Assembly (NCBI GenBank): GCA_029933565.1
Contig: JAOZNY010000090.1
Coordinates: 3,843 to 11,019 of the forward strand
Direction of reading: 5' to 3'
Length of the DNA: 7,177 bases
Origin: Bacteroidales bacterium
GTDB taxonomy: Bacteria; Bacteroidota; Bacteroidia; Bacteroidales; F082
Each line of letters starts with the position of its first letter. The stretch's first letter is position 1. The translations under genes were made by a program, and so were the position numbers. Below are positions 1-6,302 of this stretch, piece by piece. Under the pieces are notes generated by a model that had not been told where the DNA came from, did not search any database, and worked only from the letters and a program-made list of their open reading frames with translations.

Positions 1-20
1 CTACTTGCTTTTTGTTAAAA

Positions 21-40
21 AAGTTACACAAAGTTATACA
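21..40. repeat. Two tandem 10-base repeats
   Basis: AAGTTACACA at 21-30 is followed directly by AAGTTATACA at 31-40, identical at 9 of 10 positions. The period equals about one helical turn. The repeat overlaps the possible -7 element and start site of the left-reading promoter, so it might be an operator, or chance in AT-rich DNA. Confidence 0.4.
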
Positions 41-61
41 TTTATTTCATACAAATTACAA
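29..61 (-). promoter_or_regulatory. Possible Bacteroidota-type promoter reading out of the left edge
   Basis: On the minus strand TAACTTTG (36 to 29) matches the TAnnTTTG -7 element of Bacteroidota, and TTG (61 to 59) lies 22 bases upstream, within the spacing reported for that phylum. A TTTG at 55-52 is the alternative upstream element but only 15 bases away. Transcription would start near base 22 and run leftwards out of the window. No start codon with an open frame follows inside the window, so the gene served, if any, is beyond the edge. Short AT-rich motifs like this arise by chance. Confidence 0.25.
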
Positions 62-221
62 TGATTGAGAGAATTACAAAACAGTAAAACGCAAAAACAA
101 TTATTAGCTCAACAAATATCGCTGTTAATTTATTCTGTAAATTTTATCTGTGCTGGTTTTTCCAATTTATTATCCGGCTAAGGTTATTAAGAAAATTTGG
201 TTATCAGCCCATTATTTCCTA

Positions 222-914
222 TCACATTTTGCAAAGTGATTTCAAAAAATCAAGGTTTAATACCCTAATAGTTTTTCCTTCCAGCAATATAATCTTTGAT
301 TTTTCAAGATCACCCAATACCCTGATAACTGTTTCATAAGTTGTTCCGGCTATGCTGGCAATATCTTTTCTTGTGGGAGTAAAACTTAGTCGATTTGTAT
401 CGTTTGTATTAAAGCCAAAGGCATTGACAATATTCATTATTGAAACAGCAATTTTTTCTTTGGCATTCATTGAGGCTAGCATTTTCATGCGTTTTTCTGA
501 TGCTTTTAATTCATCAGCATAAAACATCAGCATATGAAATGCAAGTTCTGAATTTGCTTTAAGGGCATTGTAGAAAACATCTATTGGGATAAATGTAACT
601 TGTGATTTTTCTAGAGTAATGGCTGTAACAGGATAAATCATTTTACCGCCTAATCCTCGGTGTCCTAAAATTTGTTCTTCTTTTGCAAGTCGGACAATAC
701 GTTCTTTTTCACCATTATATGATGTAACTACTTTTATCTTACCTGAATAAATTTGATAAATTCCTTTAACAGGATCTCCTTCAGAAAAAATAGTGGCTCC
801 TGCAGGATAATCTGTGGAAGTTTTATGAAAAGTAATAAGTGGTTTCCATTCCTCAGAACAATACTTATTTATAAAACAGTTGTGATGGTTACAAGTTTCG
901 CATTTTCTCTTCAT
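222..914 (-). CDS. Crp/Fnr-family regulator with N-terminal four-cysteine motif (regulator 2)
   Basis: Second 230-residue Crp/Fnr protein and last gene of the block. It shares long stretches with regulator 1 (HKTS, TIFSEGD, SGK-KV, LGHRG, MIYP, FYADEL against FFADEL), pointing to tandem duplication. Cys5, Cys8, Cys13 and Cys19 give the same C-x2-C-x4-C-x5-C spacing, a candidate oxygen- or NO-sensitive Fe-S site. The beta-roll spans about 37-117, the dimer helix about 119-147 and the helix-turn-helix about 181-207. Unlike its neighbour it has a standard recognition helix, GTTYETVIRVL, with Glu194 and Arg198 at the positions that contact DNA in FNR (Glu209, Arg213) and CRP (Glu181, Arg185). The ATG follows a good AGGAG at 8 bases. 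It is probably the functional activator or repressor of nitrate respiration genes; Fnr, Nnr/Dnr or another role cannot be separated from sequence. Confidence 0.9.
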   Translation of the reverse strand: MKRKCETCNHHNCFINKYCSEEWKPLITFHKTSTDYPAGATIFSEGDPVKGIYQIYSGKIKVVTSYNGEKERIVRLAKEEQILGHRGLGGKMIYPVTAITLEKSQVTFIPIDVFYNALKANSELAFHMLMFYADELKASEKRMKMLASMNAKEKIAVSIMNIVNAFGFNTNDTNRLSFTPTRKDIASIAGTTYETVIRVLGDLEKSKIILLEGKTIRVLNLDFLKSLCKM

Positions 915-922
915 AAAATAAA

Positions 923-927
923 CTCCT
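923..927 (-). promoter_or_regulatory. Shine-Dalgarno site of regulator 2
   Basis: On the minus strand AGGAG lies 8 bases before the ATG at 914, inside the 39-base gap between the two regulators. It is the only textbook ribosome binding site that I see in the window; the other starts have A/T-rich leaders. It fixes the start of regulator 2 and suggests that this gene is translated independently of the one before it. Confidence 0.6.
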
Positions 928-953
928 GAAAAATACTTTTAATGGCGTAGATT

Positions 954-1646
954 TCAATTTTCTTTAGTGGCTATGTTTATTAATTCAGTTTCATTAAGTA
1001 AACATAATTCATTGTCAATATTTCCAATAATCTCTTCCTGCAATAAAATGTCAAGCACCTTTAAAAGGGTGGGATAAGAGATTGTGGCAAAATTAGCCAA
1101 TTCTCTTAAATTTAATCCAAAATCAATATGTTTTGTTTTCTCATCTTTGAATCCAAAAGTATTAATGACCATTATTAAAGCAGAAGCAACTTTCCCCTTA
1201 GAGGTTTTAAGTGCATGCACTCTTAATTTTTGCTCTGATCTTAACAATTCATCTGCAAAAAACATCATCATATAAAACGACAAATCTTTATTTGCCCTGA
1301 TGAGTTTGAAGAAATCTTCATTGGAGATATATGCTACTTCAGATTCAATTAATGTTTGTGCAGAAATAGGATAGATCATTGTTTCATTAAAGCCACGATG
1401 CCCAAGTACTTGTCCCTGACCAGCAATACGGATAATATATTCTTTTTCTTTGCTGGTCTTAAGCAGCACTTTCACTTTTCCCGAACAAATAACATGGATT
1501 CCTGTTACAAGATCACCTTCGCTAAAAATTGTTTTTGCAGATGATATTTGTTTACTGGTTTTATGATGTTGCGTATATTCTAACCATGCTGGCAAGCAGT
1601 GCTTTTGAATAAAACATTTAGTATTTGGACAATTTCTACAATCCAT
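954..1646 (-). CDS. Crp/Fnr-family regulator with N-terminal four-cysteine motif (regulator 1, divergent recognition helix)
   Basis: A 230-residue transcription factor with Crp/Fnr layout: cysteine-rich N-terminus, cyclic-nucleotide-type beta-roll (about 35-115, with TIFSEGD, SGKVKV, LGHRG), long dimerisation helix (about 117-147) and C-terminal winged helix (about 150-210). Cys3, Cys6, Cys11 and Cys17 form C-x2-C-x4-C-x5-C, a plausible Fe-S cluster site as in FNR sensors, although E. coli FNR uses three N-terminal cysteines plus one internal. The residues expected for cAMP binding are not recognisable, so cAMP control is unlikely. In the recognition helix (SYPTLLKVL) Pro192 and Lys196 stand where FNR and CRP have a DNA-contacting Glu and Arg. 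It is clearly paralogous to the next gene. The start lies 3 bases after the narK2 stop, so it is probably co-translated and controls nitrate or NO-linked genes; the target is inferred. Confidence 0.88.
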   Translation of the reverse strand: MDCRNCPNTKCFIQKHCLPAWLEYTQHHKTSKQISSAKTIFSEGDLVTGIHVICSGKVKVLLKTSKEKEYIIRIAGQGQVLGHRGFNETMIYPISAQTLIESEVAYISNEDFFKLIRANKDLSFYMMMFFADELLRSEQKLRVHALKTSKGKVASALIMVINTFGFKDEKTKHIDFGLNLRELANFATISYPTLLKVLDILLQEEIIGNIDNELCLLNETELINIATKEN

Positions 1647-1649
1647 AAT

Positions 1650-3254
1650 TTAAGGATTCTTAATCTCCGCTTTTGGTCCTTGATAGAACCACCAATTAAG
1701 TACTAAACAAACAAAATAATAGATTGCAAAGCCATACAATGCATATTCAGGAGTACCACTTTTTATCTGCTGACCAAATACTTTAGGAATGATAAAAGCA
1801 CCATAGGCAGCAATGGCAGCAGTCCAGCCTAAAACAGGGCCCGCTTGTTCTTTATTGAAAATATATGGGATACTCCTAAATGTTGAACCATTTCCAATTC
1901 CCGTTGTTAAAAACAATACCATAAAACTGGCAAAGAATGGCCACCAATAGGCCTCAGGAGTTTCGCTATTACGAGCCTGAATAACAAAGTATGCTACTGC
2001 CAAAGTAGCTAAGATTTGAAAAACAGTACTTACTGCAGTTACTTTTGCACCACTATTAATTTTGTCAGAAAGCCATCCACCCACCGGGCGTATAAGAGCA
2101 CCAATAACTGGACCTAGAAAAACCCACATCAAAAAATTAGGAGCATTAGGGTTTACAAATGAAGGATCGTTGACGTCAGTGTAAACAAAAATGTCCTGAC
2201 TAAGTTTTGGAAATGCTGCAGAGAAACCAATAAATGAGCCAAAGGTCATGGTGTAAATAATTGTCATTACCCAGGTTTGTTTATTGTTGAAAATAGCAAA
2301 CTGCTTATTAAGGTTAGCCTTAATGTCTCCTGGTGTGGCAAATTTCATTAATGCAAGTGTTATTACAACTACCACTGGAAGCACAATCCACATATTAATA
2401 TTTAAACCAATCAGAAGGTAAGCACCAATCATGGCCCCAACCAAACCTAAAGCAATCATATAAAGTGTTTTACCAACCCCCTGTAAGGTTGATGGCAATT
2501 TTGGTGTTCCTGTAATAACATTATTCATTCCAATAAAAGCAGCCACAGTAGCCAAACTTAGCAATGGAACCCATACCCAACCAGCATTTTGAAGGCCAGC
2601 AATGGCTTCGCCAACAATTTTATTTCCGTCTGCACCTATGGCACCAAAAAGAGAAAAACCAATAATCCATGGAATGGTTTTTTGCATAACACCAACGCCA
2701 AGGTTACCAATTCCGGCATTTAGGCCCAATGAAGTTCCTTGCATACGTTTTGGGAAAAAGAAACTGATATTACTCATGGAAGATGAGAAGTTTCCACCAC
2801 CAAATCCTGAGAGGGCAGCATAAATTGCAAAAGTCATGTAGGGAGTGTTTACATCCTGCAAAGCAAAACCAACTCCAATTGCAGGAATTAGTAGTAAGAG
2901 AGTTGTAACAAAAATTACATTTCTCCCTCCACCCAAAGCAATTAAAAATGAGTTTGGAATACGTAGGGTGGCACCAGCAAGACCTGCAATAGCAGGCAAA
3001 GTATAATACAGGCTATTAATTTCCTTGAGTTTTTCTGTAATTTGTGACGGATTCATATCCGCTGTTATCATACCAAAGTTAAAACCAAAGGCTTTAAGTT
3101 TAGTGGCAATAATGCTCCACATTATCCAAACAGCAAAAGCCAAAAGCAAGGCAGGAATAGAAATCCAAAGGTTTTTAGTGGCAATTTTTTTACCAGTATT
3201 ATTCCAGAAGTTTTCATCTTCTACATTCCAAATTGCAAGATTAATTTTCGACAT
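1650..3254 (-). CDS. narK2: NarK/NarU-type nitrate/nitrite antiporter (NarK2-type), MFS
   Basis: Inner-membrane nitrate/nitrite porter of 534 residues (E. coli NarK 463). Both nitrate signature motifs are clear: GGGNFSSSMSNISFFFP at 152-168 and GIGNGSTFRSIPYIF at 452-466. Arginines equivalent to E. coli NarK Arg89 and Arg305 are present as Arg98 (GATLRIPNSF) and Arg389 (GALIRPVGGWLSD). Other matches are GFALQDVNTPY, WVWVPLL and FGSFIGFSAAF. In the family this type exchanges nitrate for nitrite, preventing toxic nitrite build-up during respiration. The extra length is mainly a central insertion, residues about 250-320, with two added hydrophobic segments (262-283, 286-305), plus a polar loop near 355-372. 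The N-terminus of about 27 residues is polar, without a signal peptide. An A-rich leader precedes the ATG. The next gene, a regulator, starts only 3 bases after its stop. Confidence 0.95.
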   Translation of the reverse strand: MSKINLAIWNVEDENFWNNTGKKIATKNLWISIPALLLAFAVWIMWSIIATKLKAFGFNFGMITADMNPSQITEKLKEINSLYYTLPAIAGLAGATLRIPNSFLIALGGGRNVIFVTTLLLLIPAIGVGFALQDVNTPYMTFAIYAALSGFGGGNFSSSMSNISFFFPKRMQGTSLGLNAGIGNLGVGVMQKTIPWIIGFSLFGAIGADGNKIVGEAIAGLQNAGWVWVPLLSLATVAAFIGMNNVITGTPKLPSTLQGVGKTLYMIALGLVGAMIGAYLLIGLNINMWIVLPVVVVITLALMKFATPGDIKANLNKQFAIFNNKQTWVMTIIYTMTFGSFIGFSAAFPKLSQDIFVYTDVNDPSFVNPNAPNFLMWVFLGPVIGALIRPVGGWLSDKINSGAKVTAVSTVFQILATLAVAYFVIQARNSETPEAYWWPFFASFMVLFLTTGIGNGSTFRSIPYIFNKEQAGPVLGWTAAIAAYGAFIIPKVFGQQIKSGTPEYALYGFAIYYFVCLVLNWWFYQGPKAEIKNP

Positions 3255-3298
3255 AATATTTCTTTTTTAATTCTTTTATTTTCAACTAATTTGGGTTA

Positions 3299-4837
3299 TT
3301 AAAAACTATCTACAAATGCATCTTTAGGTTCTTTCAGCATTACAAAACAATAAACAAGGCTGACTAATGCACCAGCGGAGAGCATGTAAAGGAATGATTT
3401 ATCATCCATAAAATTATAAAGAAACAAATAGGTAACAGCACCTACATTACCAAAAGCACCTGCCATTCCAGCAATTCTGCCGGTCATTTCTTTTTTAATG
3501 GAAGGGATCATAGCAAAGGTTGCTCCTTCGGCACCCTGAACAAAGAAAGAAGCGAACATGGTAATCACTACCGAAACAATTAACCATGTAATTGTATTGA
3601 ACTGAGGAAGTAAAGTTACTTCTCCATCAGCACCAACAGGTCCGTATTTTGCGATAATAGCCATCAGGAAAAAACCTACTGTAATACCTGACATATAAAG
3701 GAGCATGGTTTTTTTGCGGCTTCCCATTTTATCAGAAATTAATCCTCCCAACGGACGGGCAACCAAATTCATAAAAGCAAAACTTCCAGCAACAGCACCA
3801 GCCATTGTTAAAGTCATTATTCGGGAACCATCATCAGCAACTAAATTGCTAAACACTTCATAAAAAAACATAGGAAGCATTGAAACGATTGCGAGTTCAG
3901 CACCAAAATTTGCAAAATATGTTGTGTTAAGTGCTCCCACACTTCCAAATGGAAACTTCTCTTCTTCTGGAACTCCAACTTTAAGACGAGGAAGGTTGGC
4001 TTTTAAAATTCTTACTACATCACCTAAATAAACTATGCCAAGTACGAACCATGTGATCCACACATTTGTCATACTAATCATATTTACGCCATCAATCATC
4101 TGTTTATGTAAAACATATGCAACAAGCCCCAATGCACCATACAAAGGCAATTCCCAAATTACATACTGTCCTAAATCAAAATATGAAGAAACAGGCATGG
4201 CTCCACCTTTACTCTTCTTGCCAGAAGGCTCTTGTCCCTCAGGATGATCTTTTACAATGAAGAAATAAGCAACACCATATACTGCTGTAATAATACTAGT
4301 TATTGCTAAAGACCAACGCCAGTCACCACCTAAAAGGTTTACAGCTACAAAAGGAACCAATGCTGCAGCTGCCGCTGAACCAAAGTTTCCCCATCCTGCA
4401 TAAAAACCTTCTGCACGTCCAATATATTTGGGAGTAAACCAGTTAGCAGTCATTTTTATTCCAATAACAAATCCTGCACCAATGGCACCGAGTGCTAATC
4501 TTGATAAAACTAACTGAGTTAAATTGTCACCAAACGCAAAGGTTAAGCCTGGAATAACCATAATAACCATTAAGCCTGCAAATATTTTCCTGGGACCATA
4601 TTTGTCGATTAAGCCCCCCACAATTATTCGTGCAGGGATGGTCAATGCTACGTTGGTTACCAATAGTGCTTTTACATTTGATTTTGAAAGCCAGTCGAAT
4701 TGTTCAATCATTTTTGAAAGAACACCAGCCATATTAAACCATACTACAAAGGTTAGAAAAAATGCAATCCAGGTCAGGTGTAAGGTTCTGATACTAGGAT
4801 TACTAAAATCCAATAATGATGGAGCTTTTTGTACCAT
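3299..4837 (-). CDS. narK1: NRT2/NrtP-like (NarK1-type) nitrate transporter, MFS nitrate/nitrite porter family
   Basis: Inner-membrane major facilitator protein of 512 residues. The N-terminal RTLHLTWIAFFLTFVVW stretch, the MFS loop motif GGLIDKYGPRK (74-84), AGWGNFG (147-153) and GAEGATFAMIP (435-445) resemble NRT2/NrtP nitrate transporters more than E. coli NarK. Substrate arginines are present in TM2 (IPARI, Arg70) and in ARPLGG (Arg361). Family knowledge suggests proton-coupled nitrate uptake, or nitrate/nitrite exchange; direction cannot be read from sequence. Between the usual TM6 and TM7 lie two extra hydrophobic segments (about 222-243 and 258-278) followed by a charged loop, so about 14 helices are predicted instead of 12. 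It lies 63 bases after narI and 44 bases before a second transporter of a different subtype. The symbol follows the narK1/narK2 convention for such pairs; the exact subtype is inferred. Confidence 0.88.
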   Translation of the reverse strand: MVQKAPSLLDFSNPSIRTLHLTWIAFFLTFVVWFNMAGVLSKMIEQFDWLSKSNVKALLVTNVALTIPARIIVGGLIDKYGPRKIFAGLMVIMVIPGLTFAFGDNLTQLVLSRLALGAIGAGFVIGIKMTANWFTPKYIGRAEGFYAGWGNFGSAAAAALVPFVAVNLLGGDWRWSLAITSIITAVYGVAYFFIVKDHPEGQEPSGKKSKGGAMPVSSYFDLGQYVIWELPLYGALGLVAYVLHKQMIDGVNMISMTNVWITWFVLGIVYLGDVVRILKANLPRLKVGVPEEEKFPFGSVGALNTTYFANFGAELAIVSMLPMFFYEVFSNLVADDGSRIMTLTMAGAVAGSFAFMNLVARPLGGLISDKMGSRKKTMLLYMSGITVGFFLMAIIAKYGPVGADGEVTLLPQFNTITWLIVSVVITMFASFFVQGAEGATFAMIPSIKKEMTGRIAGMAGAFGNVGAVTYLFLYNFMDDKSFLYMLSAGALVSLVYCFVMLKEPKDAFVDSF

Positions 4838-4900
4838 AATGCTTAAATAATTAGTGTGTATTTTTTGTCTAGATTCTTTTATTATGATTTACGAATCCAT

Positions 4901-5623
4901 TTAATTATTCTTTGATCTAACGCCATTCACCAATTTTCTCGATGATCTGATCTTTTTGCGGTCCCAGTTCCAGATTACATATTGATATGGTCTGTAGAAA
5001 TAAGCAAAAGGATATACCAGAAAGTGCATAAAACGTGTAAATGGAATAATGCCAATTAATGTAAAAGCAGAAACGATATGTATTTTAACCGAAAGGGGCA
5101 AAGCCGCAATGGCAGTGATGTCAGGATCGAGTAAAAATAAAGACCTTAGGTAAGGTGTTAAAACTGTTGGAAACCATGCTGAACCCCATCTTGCAAAATA
5201 TGCTACCCATAATCCTGAGATTATTTGTGTTAACAGAATTAGATAAACAACAACATCCATCTTGCTCGTAACCATCAATAATCTTTTATGTTTTAGTCTG
5301 CGGACAATTAACATACCTAGGCCGAAAAGTGCTGCTATGCCGAAGCCAAATGCTACTACTTCAAGGATGAGTAGCCGTAAAGGAATGCTGTTCCAGACGA
5401 TTACACTTCTTGGAAAAAGAAATGCAACTAAATGACCAAAAAAGAGAAACAAAAGTCCCCAGTGAAATGGTCGACTACCATAGAAAAGTTCTCTGCTCTC
5501 TAGAAATTGTGTTGACAGTGAGGATACTTTAAACCCAAAATTCATATATCTGAAAATGGAACCTACAAGTACGATAACTATTGCTGCATATGGAATTCCG
5601 ATAAAGAAAAAGTAATTGCTCAT
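4901..5623 (-). CDS. narI: Respiratory nitrate reductase gamma subunit NarI (dihaem cytochrome b)
   Basis: Membrane anchor that oxidises quinol and passes electrons through two b haems to NarH. It has 240 residues (E. coli 225) with five hydrophobic segments at about 5-25, 53-72, 85-107, 123-145 and 181-203. All four haem-ligand histidines can be placed: His54 and His64 in helix II (FHWGLLFLFFGH, ten apart as in E. coli His56/His66), and His182 and His200 in helix V (IHIVSAF and RFMHFLVYP, eighteen apart as in E. coli His187/His205). The N-terminal GSIFRY and the end-of-helix RFMHFLVYPFAYF also match NarI. The C-terminus carries about 20 extra residues, rich in Lys and Arg, after the point where E. 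coli NarI ends, probably cytoplasmic. The start is 3 bases after the narJ stop, suggesting coupled translation; 63 bases separate it from the next gene. Confidence 0.96.
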   Translation of the reverse strand: MSNYFFFIGIPYAAIVIVLVGSIFRYMNFGFKVSSLSTQFLESRELFYGSRPFHWGLLFLFFGHLVAFLFPRSVIVWNSIPLRLLILEVVAFGFGIAALFGLGMLIVRRLKHKRLLMVTSKMDVVVYLILLTQIISGLWVAYFARWGSAWFPTVLTPYLRSLFLLDPDITAIAALPLSVKIHIVSAFTLIGIIPFTRFMHFLVYPFAYFYRPYQYVIWNWDRKKIRSSRKLVNGVRSKNN

Positions 5624-5626
5624 AAT

Positions 5627-6259
5627 TTAAAATCTTTTTGGTTTGCAGTTTGTATTACAGACTGTCATTTTTGGTGATGGCATCAAAAATTCATTTTTAC
5701 CAGAGAATGTATCTTCAGAAAAAGCAAATTCCTTCATTCCTTCACCGTTGAAATCCTGTTGTAACATTTCCAACAAAATTTCAAGCAGATCTTTGTAATA
5801 GTTGTCAGTATTTTTGAATTTCGTAAGCATAAAGCGAACTGCTGGAAGAGTGATAATAAAACCTAGTTCTTCTGCAAAGTCAGTGTTATTTGTTTCAGCC
5901 AGCAAACAAAGTACGTTTGGTAAATGGTCACCCAATTCACTGCCGCAATCTATGCCTGCAATTTTGTGCTCATTTTGAAGATTAACTAGAAGTTGCGCTC
6001 TTTTGTAATCTTCACCAAACATAACATAGCCAAGGTCGAGGTAACAAACAGCATTAACATCAAAAGTTTTCATGTAATATTCCTGATGTTCCTTAGGGGC
6101 AAGACTTTCTAAGTTACCTACAAAGTCAGAAAGTTTTTCTGCATGAGCAGGATAATTGTTGATTACCGTATTCAAAAATACTTTGGCTTTTTGAACCAGA
6201 TTTTCATCAGGATACCTGAAGAGATCGGCAAATTGATTGTAATGATTTAATGTTGTCAT
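5627..6259 (-). CDS. narJ: Nitrate reductase molybdenum cofactor assembly chaperone NarJ
   Basis: Cytoplasmic chaperone of the NarJ/TorD/DmsD family (210 residues, E. coli NarJ about 236). In this family it binds NarG and is needed for cofactor insertion and attachment of NarGH to NarI; it is not part of the final enzyme. The protein is predicted mostly helical. Recognisable family stretches are the N-terminal FADLFRYPDE, the segment around residues 60-95 (YYMKTFDV, then FGEDYKRAQLL) and GDHLPNVL near residue 110, matching the NarJ 'DHLP' motif. Its position between narH and narI is the classical narGHJI order and strongly supports the call. It stops 3 bases before the narI start. It has five cysteines, two of them in a CxxxC pair (201, 205) close to the C-terminus, in a tail that I cannot match to E. 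coli NarJ. There is no clear Shine-Dalgarno sequence; the leader is A-rich. Confidence 0.93.
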   Translation of the reverse strand: MTTLNHYNQFADLFRYPDENLVQKAKVFLNTVINNYPAHAEKLSDFVGNLESLAPKEHQEYYMKTFDVNAVCYLDLGYVMFGEDYKRAQLLVNLQNEHKIAGIDCGSELGDHLPNVLCLLAETNNTDFAEELGFIITLPAVRFMLTKFKNTDNYYKDLLEILLEMLQQDFNGEGMKEFAFSEDTFSGKNEFLMPSPKMTVCNTNCKPKRF

Positions 6260-6302
6260 TTATACTTTTGTTAAAGTTCTAATGCTTTTTCTATTCAGTT
6301 AA

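Larger units (their letters stand above)
1..221. other. AT-rich intergenic region after the operon
   Basis: No open frame, tRNA or rRNA is visible here. It contains the 10-base tandem repeat at 21-40, a possible left-reading promoter, and AATTACAA repeated at 54-61 and 72-79. No GC-rich hairpin with a following T-run is seen downstream of the regulator 2 stop, so where the operon transcript ends is unclear. Confidence 0.6.

Noticed and set aside
1..221. Rho-independent terminator after regulator 2
   Set aside because: Only three- to four-base stems (for example TGG-AAAAA-CCA on the minus strand) without a proper T-run were found.
221..240. The ATCAC/GTGAT palindrome as a CRP operator
   Set aside because: The CRP site is TGTGA-N6-TCACA. 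The arms here are in the opposite order and the site is at the end of a gene, not in a promoter.
296..307. TTGA-TTTT-TCAA, resembling an FNR box
   Set aside because: The FNR site is TTGAT-N4-ATCAA, that is TTGA-N6-TCAA. Here the half-sites are two bases too close, and the site lies inside a coding sequence.
2602..2823. Plus-strand open frame inside the narK2-type gene
   Set aside because: It lies fully opposite a well-supported gene, matches no family that I know, and looks like a complementary-strand shadow. The same applies to plus-strand frames at 1084-1275, 1356-1544, 3025-3270, 4035-4247 and 4524-4850.
4872..4897. GATTC/GAATC hairpin between narI and the first transporter as a terminator
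   Set aside because: Five to six base pairs with a 16-base loop, AT-rich and without a following T-run on the minus strand; too weak. The genes around it fit one operon.
4838..4900. Internal promoter before the first transporter gene
   Set aside because: I found no TAnnTTTG element on the minus strand in this 63-base gap; the same holds for the 44-base gap between the two transporters.
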